64,000 nucleotides of DNA from Lachnoclostridium sp. An131 (GCF_002160825.1 NZ_NFLI01000015.1:41498-105497), one strand, 5' to 3'. Numbered from the stretch's first letter, positions 26,831 through 36,333 are shown. Notes: a model not told the origin generated them from the sequence alone. Numbers and translations: made by a program.

Positions 26831-27907
26831 TCAATCCAAGGTTTCACGGAGCCTGACGGCCTTTGCGGCCCTTCTCCGCCGGTTTTCATCCTGCGCCGCA
26901 TAATGCTTTCTTGTGGTATTTACATCCTTATGTCCGAGGACGTCTGCTACCAGGTAAATATCGCCTGTTTCCTGATAGAGACTTGTACCGTAGGTGCTCC
27001 GAAGCTTGTGAGGCGTGATTTTTTTCAGCGGCGTCACCTGGCGTGAATATTTTTTTACCAGGTTTTCTACCGCGCTTACGCTGATACGCCGGTTTTGCGT
27101 GGAATAGAAGAGGGCCCGCTCGTGACCGGTCTGAGGGATCACCAGCTTCCGGCTGCCTTCGATATAGCCTCTGAGTGCCTGCTCCACTTCCTCTCCAAAA
27201 TAGACGATCATCTCAGAGCCGCCTTTTCGCGTCACCTTAATGCCGTTATTGTTGAAATCAATGTCTGTGATATCCAGTCCAACACATTCTGACACGCGGA
27301 TTCCCGTACCCAGAAGAAGCGTGACAATCGCCAGATCGCGCTCCTTTGTTTTTTCATAATATACCTTTCGCTGACCGGTCAGGCTGTCTCCGCCGTGCTC
27401 GATAAAATCGAGCAGGCGTGCGGTCTCATCAGCGTCCAGACGGATGATGGCTTTTTCGTGGAGCTTCGGCATGTCCACAAAGACGGTAGGGTTCGTCTGG
27501 ATCATTTGACGTTTGTAATAGTAGGCATAGAAGCTTCGCAGGGCCGACATTTTCCGTTTCAGTCCGCGTTCTCCGTTTGTCACAGAGACGGTAGAGCCGT
27601 CCGTTTCATCCCTCTGGTATAATTTCAGGTATTCTTCATATTCTTCGATATCCACAGCCTCCAGCCTGTCCAGATCAGTCACCTTAAAATCTGTGATCTG
27701 GTAATTTTTGTAGTATGGATTTTCCTCCATCAAAAAGCGGAAGAAGACTCTGATATCGTATGCATAGGAAATTCGTGTACGGGTGGATGTAGTAGGCTCC
27801 ACAGCTCGGAAATAGTCTTTGGCAAATGGAGGAAGCGTCTTTAAGATTTCCCTCAGCTTTTGAATATTTGTCATGTCTGTCTGTTCGTGGTAGCTTCTGT
27901 ATTCCAT
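26831..27907 (-). CDS. Tyrosine recombinase (XerC/D-like)
   Basis: This 358-residue site-specific recombinase has an N-terminal SAM-like core-binding domain (about 20-125) and a catalytic domain. Active-site residues appear as TGIRVSE (Arg), HKLRSTYGT (His-x-x-Arg), LGHKDVNTTRKHY (His and nucleophile Tyr). It is not next to phage or transposon genes and sits in the lexA neighbourhood, so it is more likely a chromosomal Xer-like protein than an element integrase. A dif site was not identified. Confidence 0.88.
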   Translation of the reverse strand: MEYRSYHEQTDMTNIQKLREILKTLPPFAKDYFRAVEPTTSTRTRISYAYDIRVFFRFLMEENPYYKNYQITDFKVTDLDRLEAVDIEEYEEYLKLYQRDETDGSTVSVTNGERGLKRKMSALRSFYAYYYKRQMIQTNPTVFVDMPKLHEKAIIRLDADETARLLDFIEHGGDSLTGQRKVYYEKTKERDLAIVTLLLGTGIRVSECVGLDITDIDFNNNGIKVTRKGGSEMIVYFGEEVEQALRGYIEGSRKLVIPQTGHERALFYSTQNRRISVSAVENLVKKYSRQVTPLKKITPHKLRSTYGTSLYQETGDIYLVADVLGHKDVNTTRKHYAAQDENRRRRAAKAVRLRETLD

Positions 27908-28111
27908 GATTTCGGTAATTTCTCCTTTCAGTTGTGTAAAAGCCTATAGGATAAGTATAGCATCCGGTGCTTTTTATGTCAATCTATGAGAAAAACATGG
28001 ATTTGTCGTATAGATCTCTGAGCCTATCTTCCTGCGTGAACAGGCATGCCAATCAGCGATCACTCGAAGGAACCGCAAAACAGATTAAAAAAGAAAGCTG
28101 CAATCTCTCGA

Positions 28112-28474
28112 TTACAGCTTATATTCTGTCGAATAATATGGAAGAATTAAATATTGTCCGGAAACGATGGAATCCGTATCTGCCAGGGAATTTAATTCCT
28201 GTACCTCACGAATGTAAGCCTCGCGGGATTCATAATGCTGTTCATCCATATAATCATCTGCCAGCTCCCAGATGGTATCTCCGGGCTGAATCTCTACATT
28301 GGCATAATATTTGTAATATGTGACCTCTGGTTCCTTTGCCTCGGCTTCTGACAGAAAGCTGCCGAAAAGAATCGCCAGGGCCAAAGCAAGGCAAAGGGAT
28401 GAGATCAGGATCATCAGGTTCTTTTGTCTTCTGTATTGCCTTCTTCTCGCGTAAGCATTCTTTCTTTCGTACAT
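28112..28474 (-). CDS. LysM membrane protein, YneA-like SOS division inhibitor
   Basis: This 120-residue protein starts at 28474 with GGGGAGG upstream. A basic N-terminus, one membrane segment (about 19-38), a short linker and a LysM domain (about 60-113: VEIQPGDTIWELADDY ... GQYLILPY) make up the whole protein. This is the architecture of Bacillus YneA, which stops division during SOS. Four LexA-like sites precede the gene, which strengthens the match. The Lys/Arg-rich start faces the cytoplasm and the LysM domain faces the wall. Confidence 0.82.
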   Translation of the reverse strand: MYERKNAYARRRQYRRQKNLMILISSLCLALALAILFGSFLSEAEAKEPEVTYYKYYANVEIQPGDTIWELADDYMDEQHYESREAYIREVQELNSLADTDSIVSGQYLILPYYSTEYKL

Positions 28475-28537
28475 AAGATGTGCCTCCCCAAAACATGTTC
28501 TCCAGACATGTCCTCAAATAATCTGACTCAATAGAAA

Positions 28538-28614
28538 CGAACAACTGTTCTTATGAATGTATTATAAAACACGAACATTCGTTTGTCAATACATATGTTC
28601 GGAAAATGTGTTCG
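28538..28614. promoter_or_regulatory. Array of four LexA-like boxes
   Basis: Sites at 28538-28551 (CGAACAACTGTTCT), 28572-28585 (CGAACATTCGTTTG), 28588-28601 (perfect right half ATATGTTCG) and 28601-28614 (right half GTTCG, weak left half) follow CGAAC-N4-GTTCG. They lie 64-140 bases upstream of the YneA-like ATG. Confidence 0.78.
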
Positions 28615-28650
28615 ATTTTCGAAGAGCTTTGTTTTGAGAACACAACATAG

Positions 28651-28680
28651 AATAGGGAGACCGCAAGCGCGCACGCGGTC
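28651..28680 (-). terminator. Hairpin after cysK
   Basis: AGGGAGACCGC and GCGGTCCCT can pair across a GC-rich loop just beyond the cysK stop. The T run is weak. Confidence 0.5.
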
Positions 28681-28697
28681 CCTGGCAATAAAGGGAT

Positions 28698-29633
28698 TTA
28701 TTCGGCAGTAAACAGCGGCGTGGAATAATACCGGTCGCCGGAGTCAGGGAGAAGAGCCACGATGGTCTTCCCCTTATTTTCGGACCGTTTGGCCAATTCC
28801 AGGGCCGCCCAAAGCGCGGCGCCTGATGTGATCCCTGCCAGGATTCCTTCTTTCCTGGCAAGAAGACGGCCTGCGGCGAAAGCGTCTTCACTCTTTACAG
28901 GGATGACTTCGTCATAAATTTCTGTATTCAGTACAGCCGGGATGAAGCCCGCGCCGATTCCCTGAAGCTTGTGAGGACCGCTTTTGCCCTGGGATAATAC
29001 CGGGGAATCTGACGGCTCTACAGCTACGATTTTAACGTCCGGCTTCTGGGCCTTCAGGTACTCTCCCACTCCTGTCAATGTGCCGCCTGTCCCTACGCCT
29101 GCCACAAAGATGTCCACCTGTCCGTCTGTATCCTTCCAGATTTCCGGACCTGTCGCGGCTCTATGAGCTGCCGCGTTGGCAGGATTGTCAAACTGTCCGG
29201 GAATGAAGCTGCCAGGAATCTCTGCAGACAGCTCCTTCGCTTTACGGATAGCGCCAGCCATTCCTTCAGAGCCAGGAGTCAGCACGATTTCTGCACCGTA
29301 TGCCTTTAAAATATTTCTGCGCTCTGCGCTCATCGTGTCTGGCATCGTCAATATCATGCGGTAGCCTTTGACTGCGGCAATGGCGGCCAGACCAATGCCT
29401 GTATTTCCAGAGGTGGGCTCTATGATCACGGCCCCCTCTTTTAAAAGTCCTTTATCTTCTGCATCCTCGATCATGGACCTTGCTGCACGATCCTTGACGC
29501 TGCCTGATGGATTCAGATACTCCAGCTTAACCAGAACGGAGGCAGAAAGTCCAAGCTCCTTCTCGATGTTTTCCACTTCTGCCAGAGGCGTATTTCCGAT
29601 AAGCTCCATGATATTATGATAAATAACTGCCAT
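28698..29633 (-). CDS. cysK: Cysteine synthase A
   Basis: This 311-residue fold-type II PLP enzyme makes cysteine from O-acetylserine and sulfide. It has the PLP-lysine motif NPSGSVKDRAA (about 37-47), the substrate loop EPTSGNTGIGLA, and the glycine-rich phosphate loop GTGGTLTG. Length is standard. It has its own promoter and a ribosome site (AAAAGGAG) close to the ATG. Confidence 0.96.
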   Translation of the reverse strand: MAVIYHNIMELIGNTPLAEVENIEKELGLSASVLVKLEYLNPSGSVKDRAARSMIEDAEDKGLLKEGAVIIEPTSGNTGIGLAAIAAVKGYRMILTMPDTMSAERRNILKAYGAEIVLTPGSEGMAGAIRKAKELSAEIPGSFIPGQFDNPANAAAHRAATGPEIWKDTDGQVDIFVAGVGTGGTLTGVGEYLKAQKPDVKIVAVEPSDSPVLSQGKSGPHKLQGIGAGFIPAVLNTEIYDEVIPVKSEDAFAAGRLLARKEGILAGITSGAALWAALELAKRSENKGKTIVALLPDSGDRYYSTPLFTAE

Positions 29634-29672
29634 ATTCTGATAATCTCCTTTTCTCCAATTTTATTTAAGGGT

Positions 29673-29701
29673 ATCTTACCGCTCCAGAACAAAAAAGTCA
29701 A
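29673..29701 (-). promoter_or_regulatory. cysK promoter
   Basis: On the minus strand TTGACT (29696-29701), a 17-base spacer, then TAAGAT (29673-29678). Confidence 0.75.
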
Positions 29702-29716
29702 CGGCTCATCTTTTTC

Positions 29717-29745
29717 TTGCCAGCCCCTCCTCATGCAGGTATAAT
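29717..29745 (+). promoter_or_regulatory. Promoter of the TtcA-like gene
   Basis: TTGCCA (29717-29722), a 17-base spacer, TATAAT (29740-29745). It overlaps the divergent cysK promoter region. Confidence 0.7.
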
Positions 29746-29810
29746 GGAAAAGGTGTACCTTAAGCTGACAAGGATACAGGATTTTCAGAATCAGAAAAGG
29801 GAGGAATCAT

Positions 29811-30572
29811 ATGAAGCTGCAGCAGCTTTTAAGCTATACGAGACGTGCCGTAGATGATTTTCACATGATAGAGCCTGGGGATAAAATCGCTGTGGGCATC
29901 TCTGGGGGAAAGGACAGCCTTACGATGCTTTATGCCCTTCACGGATTACGCCGTTTCTATCCCGCGCCCTTTGAGATCGAGGCGATTACGGTGGATCTGG
30001 GCTTTCCGGACTTTGATTTAAGCCAGATTCAGGCTCTCTGCAGAGAGCTGAATGTTCACTATACAATCGTAAAAACAGATATTTATGAGGTTGTATTTCA
30101 TGTCCGAAAAGAAAGCAGCCCCTGTGCTCTCTGCGCAAAAATGCGAAAGGGCGCGCTTAATCAGGCAATCAAGGAAACCGGCTGCAATAAGGTGGCCTAT
30201 GCCCACCATAAGGATGATGTGGTGGAAACCATGCTGCTTTCCCTGATCTTCGAGGGACGTTTTCATTCCTTTGCCCCGGTCACTTATCTGGACCGTATGG
30301 ATTTGACTGTAATCCGGCCTTTGATGTACGTGGACGAAGCGGATGTCATCGGATTTCAGCATAAATACCAGCTTCCCGTCTGCAAAAGCCCCTGTCCTGC
30401 GGACGGACATACCAAGCGGGAATATGCAAAAGAGCTTCTGCAGAAGCTCTGCCGTGAAAATCCCGGCGCCAAGGAACGGATGTTCCGGGCTGTTGTGGAT
30501 GGAATTTACAGTCCCTACCGAGAGCTGGAATATATCCAGAGCCTTCGGAATCCATTTCATTCCAAACCATAA
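29811..30572 (+). CDS. TtcA-family tRNA thiolation protein
   Basis: This 253-residue N-type ATP pyrophosphatase has the PP-loop SGGKDS at 31-36. A Cys pair in SSPCALCAKMRKGAL (about 102-107) and a further SPCPADGHTKRE block supply candidate Fe-S or catalytic cysteines, as in TtcA/TtuA enzymes. These adenylate a tRNA base and replace oxygen with sulfur. The exact base (C32 in TtcA) cannot be told from sequence alone. Confidence 0.88.
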   Translation: MKLQQLLSYTRRAVDDFHMIEPGDKIAVGISGGKDSLTMLYALHGLRRFYPAPFEIEAITVDLGFPDFDLSQIQALCRELNVHYTIVKTDIYEVVFHVRKESSPCALCAKMRKGALNQAIKETGCNKVAYAHHKDDVVETMLLSLIFEGRFHSFAPVTYLDRMDLTVIRPLMYVDEADVIGFQHKYQLPVCKSPCPADGHTKREYAKELLQKLCRENPGAKERMFRAVVDGIYSPYRELEYIQSLRNPFHSKP

Positions 30573-30580
30573 TATTCATA

Positions 30581-30627
30581 TAAGAAGGGAGCATTCTCCG
30601 CTGATTTTGGAGAACGCTCCCTTCTTA
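30581..30627. terminator. Bidirectional terminator
   Basis: TAAGAAGGGAGC then TTCTCC pairs with GGAGAA then GCTCCCTTCTTA, with one unpaired base per arm, between the convergent TtcA-like gene and carB. Confidence 0.85.
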
Positions 30628-30676
30628 TATCCAGGAAATTCTTTTTGCATGTGCTTCAGCCCTGCGGCCCTGGCTC

Positions 30677-33600
30677 TCAGGCCTCTTCTATCTCGCTGTG
30701 GAATTCCTGCAGAGATTTTACTTCCAGCTTGCCGCCCTTTTCCCTTACCTTGCGGATGCCTTCTGTCGTAGCGATGGCCGCCGCCATGGTGGTCATATAA
30801 GGAATCTTACCCTTTACGGCAGCCTTGCGGATATAGCTGTCATCGAAACGGCTTTCCTTACCGGAAGGCGTATTGACGATCAGCTGGATCTGGCCGTTGG
30901 CAATGACATCATATACATTCGGATGGCCTTCCTGCAGCTTCTTGATCTTTTCGGCAGGAATCCCTGCTTCCCGGATCATATCACAGGTGCGGCCTGTCGC
31001 AAGAATCTTGAAGCCGTCCTCGTAGAAGCCCCGGGCAACCTGCACCACCTCAGGCTTATCGCGGTCGCTTACGCTGATCAGAACCGTTCCTTCAAGGGGC
31101 AGAGGCGTCTGAGTGGCTTCCTGAGCCTTGTAGAAGGCTTCTCCGAAGTTGGAGGCCAGTCCCAGCACCTCGCCTGTAGAACGCATTTCCGGTCCAAGCA
31201 GCGGATCTACCTCCTGGAACATGTTGAACGGGAAGACTGCTTCCTTTACGCCGTAATGATGGAATTTCTTTTCCTTCAGCTGCGGTACGGGGGACGGAGT
31301 TCCGGTCAGCTCTTCTGTGATAACCTGAGTAGCCAGCTGCACCATCTGGATATCACAAACCTTCGATACCAGCGGCACAGTACGGGAGGCTCTCGGATTT
31401 GCCTCCAGCACGAATACCTTGCCGTCCTCAATGGCATACTGCATATTCATCAGGCCGCAGACATGCATCTCTTCCGCAATCTTCTTTGTATATTCTTTGA
31501 TAGTCCTTACATTTTCCTCAGAAATATTCAGGGAAGGCAGAATGCAGGCGGAATCTCCGGAATGTACGCCGGCCAGCTCAATATGCTCCATGACGGCCGG
31601 CACAAAGGCATGGGTTCCGTCGCAGATGGCATCGGCTTCGCATTCCATCGCGTGATGAAGGAAGCGGTCAATCAGAATCGGACGGTCCGGAGTCACGCCG
31701 ACAGCGGCCCGCATATATTCCTTCATGCTTTCCGGATCGTGAACGACCTCCATACCCCGGCCGCCCAGCACGTAGGAAGGACGCACCATAACAGGATAAC
31801 CGATCTTCTCAGCGATCTCCAGAGCTTCTTCCACATCGACTGCCATGCCGGCTTCCGGCATGGGAATTCCCAGCTTTTCCATGATAGCCCGGAAATGATC
31901 CCGGTCCTCCGCAAGATCGATAATCTCCGGACTGGTTCCCAGAATGCGCACACCGTTTTTCTCCAGATCCGCCGCGAGGTTCAGGGGAGTCTGGCCGCCG
32001 AACTGTGCAATCACACCCACAGGCTTTTCCTTTTCGTGAATGCTTAATACATCCTCCAGCGTCAGGGGCTCAAAATACAGCTTGTCTGAGGTGTCATAAT
32101 CTGTAGACACAGTCTCCGGATTACAGTTTACAATGATCGTCTCAAAGCCCAGCTTTTTCAGAGCAATGGCCGCGTGTACGCAGCAGTAGTCAAATTCAAT
32201 TCCCTGGCCGATTCGGTTGGGGCCTCCGCCCAGAATCATAATCTTGGGCCGGTCTGTATTGACGGTACTTCTGTCCGGCGCGTTGTAGGTGGAATAATAA
32301 TAAGCGCTGTCCTTTGTGCCGCTTACATGTACGCCCTCCCAGGCCTCAGTCACACCGATCTCTGTCCGGGCCTTCCGGATTTCATCCTCGGAAACCTCCA
32401 GAATCTGAGCCAGATAACGGTCGGAGAATCCGTCCTGCTTTGCTTTTTTCAGAGCTTCCGGAGACGGAACGCTTCCCTTTGACTTCAGAAGCTCCTCCTC
32501 CTCTTCCACCAGCTCTCTCATCTGATCGATGAAGTAAGGCTTGATCCTGGTGAGCTCATAAAGCTCCTCTGTGGTGGCTCCCTTGCGGATAGCTTCATAC
32601 ATGATAAACTGACGCTCGCTTGTAGCTACATCCAGCATCTTCAGGAGCTCTTTCTTTGTCTTATCATGGAAGTTTTTCGCAAAGCCAAGGCCGTAGCGGC
32701 CAATCTCCAGGCTTCGGATAGCCTTCTGGAAGGCTTCCTTATAGGTCTTTCCGATGCTCATGACCTCACCTACGGCGCGCATCTGCGTGCCCAGCTTGTC
32801 TTCCACGCCTTTAAATTTCTCAAAGGCCCAGCGGGCAAACTTGATTACCACATAATCTCCGTCCGGCACATACTTATCCAGTGTTCCGTATTTGCCGCAG
32901 GGAATTTCATCCAGTGTCAAACCAGAGGCCAGCATCGCGGAAACCAGTGCGATCGGGAAGCCAGTTGCTTTGGATGCCAGAGCAGAGGAACGGGAGGTAC
33001 GGGGATTGATCTCGATGACGATGTCTCTGTCTGTCACCGGGTCGTGGGCCCACTGTACATTGGTTCCGCCGATGACCTGAATTGCTTCCACAATCTTGTA
33101 GGATTTTTCCTGGAGACGCTTCTGGACGTTTTCCGGAATCGTAAGCATGGGCGCGGAACAGAAGGAATCGCCCGTGTGTACGCCAAGAGGATCGATATTT
33201 TCAATAAAGCATACGGTAATGATATTGTTCTTGCTGTCGCGGACTACCTCCAGCTCCAGCTCCTCCCAGCCCAAGATAGACTCTTCTACGAGTACCTGGC
33301 CCACAAGGCTGGCCTGCAGGCCTCTTGCAACGACTGTTTTCAGCTCTTCTACGTTATATACAAGGCCGCCGCCTGCGCCGCCCATGGTATATGCGGGACG
33401 CAGCACTACCGGATAACCCAGCTTTTCTGCGATAGCCACTGCCTCATCTACACTGTAGGCCACCTCACTGCGTGCCATTTCAATGCCAAGGCTGTCCATC
33501 GTATGCTTAAATTCAATCCGATCCTCGCCGCGTTCAATAGCGTCTACCTGAACGCCAATAACCTTTACGCCATATTTGTCCAGTACACCGGCTTTTGAAA

Positions 33601-33904
33601 GCTCAGAACAGAGATTAAGACCGGACTGGCCTCCCAGATTCGGAAGGAGCGCGTCTGGCCTTTCCTTTTCAATGATTTGTGTCAGCCGTTCCACATTCAG
33701 CGGCTCAATATAGGTGACATCGGCCGTTCCCGGATCTGTCATGATCGTGGCCGGATTGGAATTTACGAGTACAATCTCATAACCCAGCTTTTTCAAAGCC
33801 TTGCAGGCCTGGGTGCCGGAATAATCGAATTCGCAGGCCTGACCAATGATAATGGGGCCTGAACCGATAATCAATACCTTGTGGATGTCCTGTCTTTTAC
33901 TCAT
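30677..33904 (-). CDS. carB: Carbamoyl-phosphate synthase large subunit
   Basis: This full-length protein (1075 residues) supplies carbamoyl phosphate for arginine and pyrimidines. It has two ATP-grasp halves, each with a GSGPIIIGQ/GGGPNRIGQ start, oligomerisation region and metal-binding motifs (EINPRTSRSSALASKATG; LEANPRASRTVPLVSK). A C-terminal MGS-like allosteric domain (about 930-1060) is present. It normally works with CarA, which is absent from the neighbourhood. It overlaps dtd by four bases and is the last gene of that unit. Confidence 0.98.
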   Translation of the reverse strand: MSKRQDIHKVLIIGSGPIIIGQACEFDYSGTQACKALKKLGYEIVLVNSNPATIMTDPGTADVTYIEPLNVERLTQIIEKERPDALLPNLGGQSGLNLCSELSKAGVLDKYGVKVIGVQVDAIERGEDRIEFKHTMDSLGIEMARSEVAYSVDEAVAIAEKLGYPVVLRPAYTMGGAGGGLVYNVEELKTVVARGLQASLVGQVLVEESILGWEELELEVVRDSKNNIITVCFIENIDPLGVHTGDSFCSAPMLTIPENVQKRLQEKSYKIVEAIQVIGGTNVQWAHDPVTDRDIVIEINPRTSRSSALASKATGFPIALVSAMLASGLTLDEIPCGKYGTLDKYVPDGDYVVIKFARWAFEKFKGVEDKLGTQMRAVGEVMSIGKTYKEAFQKAIRSLEIGRYGLGFAKNFHDKTKKELLKMLDVATSERQFIMYEAIRKGATTEELYELTRIKPYFIDQMRELVEEEEELLKSKGSVPSPEALKKAKQDGFSDRYLAQILEVSEDEIRKARTEIGVTEAWEGVHVSGTKDSAYYYSTYNAPDRSTVNTDRPKIMILGGGPNRIGQGIEFDYCCVHAAIALKKLGFETIIVNCNPETVSTDYDTSDKLYFEPLTLEDVLSIHEKEKPVGVIAQFGGQTPLNLAADLEKNGVRILGTSPEIIDLAEDRDHFRAIMEKLGIPMPEAGMAVDVEEALEIAEKIGYPVMVRPSYVLGGRGMEVVHDPESMKEYMRAAVGVTPDRPILIDRFLHHAMECEADAICDGTHAFVPAVMEHIELAGVHSGDSACILPSLNISEENVRTIKEYTKKIAEEMHVCGLMNMQYAIEDGKVFVLEANPRASRTVPLVSKVCDIQMVQLATQVITEELTGTPSPVPQLKEKKFHHYGVKEAVFPFNMFQEVDPLLGPEMRSTGEVLGLASNFGEAFYKAQEATQTPLPLEGTVLISVSDRDKPEVVQVARGFYEDGFKILATGRTCDMIREAGIPAEKIKKLQEGHPNVYDVIANGQIQLIVNTPSGKESRFDDSYIRKAAVKGKIPYMTTMAAAIATTEGIRKVREKGGKLEVKSLQEFHSEIEEA

Positions 33905-34362
33905 TTTTTCTTCTCCCTGTACATTTCTGAATCCAATATTATGGTAAAGGGGCCGTCATTGACCAGCTCTACCTGCATTTTGGCGCCAAACTCTCCCTGC
34001 TCAACCACAGGAATCTCCCGGCGGCAGGATGCTATCATATATTCGTACAGCTCTCTGGCTGCTTCCGGATCGCCCGCGTCTGTAAATCCGGGCCGGTTGC
34101 CGTGTCTGCAGTCTGCGTACAGCGTAAACTGCGATATCATCAGCAGCTGGCCGTCCACATCCTTCAGCGATTTATTGATCCTCCCGTTTTCGTCCGAAAA
34201 AATACGCAGGCCGATCATTTTGCGAACCAGACGGTCTGCGTCCTCTCTTGTGTCTCCCTGACCGATGCCCACCAGAACAAGATAGCCCTGGCTGATGCGG
34301 CCTATCACGTTCCCGCGCACCGTCACCGATGCGCGGGAAACTCTTTGTATTACAAGCTTCAT
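33901..34362 (-). CDS. dtd: D-aminoacyl-tRNA deacylase
   Basis: This 153-residue proofreading enzyme releases D-amino acids from tRNA. The DTD pattern is complete: MKLVIQRVSRASVTV, the SQFTLYAD motif, and the NDGPFT (Gly-cisPro-like) motif near the end. It overlaps carB, and a kinase-like gene precedes it by 21 bases. Confidence 0.97.
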   Translation of the reverse strand: MKLVIQRVSRASVTVRGNVIGRISQGYLVLVGIGQGDTREDADRLVRKMIGLRIFSDENGRINKSLKDVDGQLLMISQFTLYADCRHGNRPGFTDAGDPEAARELYEYMIASCRREIPVVEQGEFGAKMQVELVNDGPFTIILDSEMYREKKK

Positions 34363-34383
34363 CTGCGATTCCTTTGCTGTCTG

Positions 34384-35022
34384 TCAGATTTTTTCGTGAT
34401 CCCTTTCTTTGTAAGCCACGAATTCCCGGATCATGTGAATGGTTCCGTCAATACCGAGACTGGCTGTATTCAGGCAGAGATCGTAGCCTGTCGCTTCGCC
34501 CCATTTCTTATTCGTATAATAATTGTAGTAGCTGGCACGGCTTTTGTCCGTCTTTTGAATCAGATCCTTTGCCTTGGAATCTGTCACATCATGACGGCGG
34601 GCAATCCGGGCGATACGGGACTGCATATCCGCATACAGATAGACATTGACTACATTCGGGAAATCTGCCAGCGCATAATCTGCACACCGTCCTACGATTA
34701 CGCAGGGGCCTTCCTTGGCAATATCCTTAATTGCATTAAACTGTGCCAGGAAAATCTTGTGATTCAAAGGCATCTCCGCAAAGGCGGCTGTCGAATATCC
34801 CATGGAATAGGTATCCATAACAAGAGAATACAGGAAGCTGTTTGTCGGCTTCTCGTCGTAATTCTCGAATATCTCCTGGCAGAATCCGCTGTCCTTTGCG
34901 GCCCGCTCCAGAAGCTCTTTGTCATAGAAAGGAATCTTCAGCTCCTCCGAAAGCTTTTTCCCGATATCATGTCCACCGCTTCCATACTGGCGGGCAATTG
35001 TGATGATTGTATTATTTGCCAT
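34384..35022 (-). CDS. Cytidylate kinase-like protein
   Basis: This 212-residue P-loop protein is of the cytidylate-kinase-like family (Pfam Cytidylate_kin2). The P-loop is ARQYGSGGHDIGKKL (about 10-24), a variant of the usual GxxGxGKS. The DKELLERAAK stretch and a lid with Arg-rich IARIARRHDV follow. The family does not include Cmk itself, and the substrate is unknown. It is the first gene of the unit with dtd and carB. Confidence 0.9.
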   Translation of the reverse strand: MANNTIITIARQYGSGGHDIGKKLSEELKIPFYDKELLERAAKDSGFCQEIFENYDEKPTNSFLYSLVMDTYSMGYSTAAFAEMPLNHKIFLAQFNAIKDIAKEGPCVIVGRCADYALADFPNVVNVYLYADMQSRIARIARRHDVTDSKAKDLIQKTDKSRASYYNYYTNKKWGEATGYDLCLNTASLGIDGTIHMIREFVAYKERDHEKI

Positions 35023-35144
35023 ATACCTCCGTCTCCTTTCCAGTATTTCTTGTATATATTATACAACATATCTAACCAAAAGAAAACCGGAAGTTCGCAA
35101 AATTCTTCCTGTTCTTTCCTGATTTCTTCGAAAAACAGCCGAAA

Positions 35145-35666
35145 TTATCTGGCATAATACACGTAAGAAGCCTTCCGCTCAGCCTCTTTTCTTGGCTCTC
35201 CTTCCGGATAGCCGAGGATACAGTGGCCGATTCCTTCATAATCTCCTTCAATTCCCAGAGACTTCAGAAGCTCCTTCCCTTCTGCGCTTTCAAATTCTTC
35301 CTTTGCCCGGTGAATCCAGCAGCTTCCGATCCCCTGATCCTGAGCTGCCAGCATCAGGTTTGCCATCACGAGAGAACCATCATATACGTGTGTGGGCACG
35401 CGCTTATCCGCCAGTACAATCAGCACAACAGGCGCACCGTAAAAGGGATCGATGCTGGTCCCCATAATTTCGGCATTCATGCGGGAAAGCCTGTCCCGCA
35501 ATTCCTTATTGGTGACAGCCACGATGATTGCGGACTGTCTCCCCATTCCGCTGGGAGCCCAGGTTCCGGCTTCTACGATCTTCTGAACAATCTCTTCCGG
35601 AACCATATCCGGCTTATAGCTTTTTACGCTTCTTCTCTCCCTGATAGTTTTCAATGTCTCGCCCAT
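35145..35666 (-). CDS. Nitroreductase-family protein
   Basis: This 173-residue FMN-binding reductase has the N-terminal TIRERRSVKSYKPD and WAPSGMGRQSA motifs, the GSCWIHRA segment, and the C-terminal GYPEGEPRKEAERK block. It may reduce flavin-accessible substrates such as quinones or nitro compounds with NAD(P)H; the physiological substrate is unknown. It starts 17 bases after the small protein gene and may share its transcript. Confidence 0.92.
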   Translation of the reverse strand: MGETLKTIRERRSVKSYKPDMVPEEIVQKIVEAGTWAPSGMGRQSAIIVAVTNKELRDRLSRMNAEIMGTSIDPFYGAPVVLIVLADKRVPTHVYDGSLVMANLMLAAQDQGIGSCWIHRAKEEFESAEGKELLKSLGIEGDYEGIGHCILGYPEGEPRKEAERKASYVYYAR

Positions 35667-35683
35667 AAAAGCCTCCTTATCCT

Positions 35684-36040
35684 CTATGCCAGCATTTCAT
35701 TCTTTTTGGATAGAATCGCTTCCACAGCTCTGCAGGCGTCACAAAAGCAGTTCTTCGCTCCGGCAGCCTTTGCCTTGCGTCCCTCCTCAGCCACGTTCTT
35801 TGCGTTGTCACCAAAGATTTTAGCGCCCATCTCAGATTCTGCAAGTCCGATCAGCGCATCGATAGAAACCAGATCCTCCTCGAGCTCTGCAATATATTTT
35901 TTTGTCTCTTCCGTTTCCTTTTCTGTGCCCACAGCTGCAAGCCAGCTCTGAGCTGCCTCCTTTGCCTCCTTGCAGCAGCTGGGAGCTGCGATCAGGGCGT
36001 GAGTCTGCTCTGTTACAAAATCAAGTACCTGCTTATCCAT
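35684..36040 (-). CDS. Small helical conserved protein
   Basis: This 118-residue protein is predicted all-helical, with a Cys pair in CCKEAKEAAQSW near the start and CFCDACRA near the end. It has no motif that I can name. Similar short proteins occur in Lachnospiraceae and carry unreliable names in databases. The two Cys pairs suggest a redox or metal role. It is upstream of, and probably co-transcribed with, the nitroreductase. Confidence 0.75.
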   Translation of the reverse strand: MDKQVLDFVTEQTHALIAAPSCCKEAKEAAQSWLAAVGTEKETEETKKYIAELEEDLVSIDALIGLAESEMGAKIFGDNAKNVAEEGRKAKAAGAKNCFCDACRAVEAILSKKNEMLA

Positions 36041-36277
36041 GCAAAACCGCTCCTTTTCTTTGATATTCTGACAGAAATTTCCGAAGAAAAATGTCTGGAA
36101 GAATCCCAGCGGGCTTTTCTTCAGCTTTTCCTCAGCCTGGCTCCATTATAGCATAATCCAGACGGATTTGGAAATGAAAATCTATTTGTTGAGTCATACT
36201 CCAAGCTGGTAAAGGTATCTTATCTTCCAGCAGCTTTGGTGCTCTGTTCTGACTGTGTATAATAATTTTTCTTCAAA

Positions 36278-36329
36278 ATTAAACCGGTTTTGAAACTGTA
36301 AAATTTTTCAGTTTCAAAACCGGTTTAAT
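36278..36329 (-). terminator. Terminator of the surface-protein gene
   Basis: A perfect 21-bp stem (36278-36298 with 36309-36329) contains AAACCGGTTTTGAAACTG and its complement. A T-rich run follows on the minus strand. The remaining gap (36041-36277) shows no gene. Confidence 0.92.
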
Positions 36330-36333
36330 GCTG

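Noticed and set aside
26831..27907. Phage or integrative-element integrase
   Set aside because: No element genes or flanking repeats surround it, and the neighbours are SOS and housekeeping genes.
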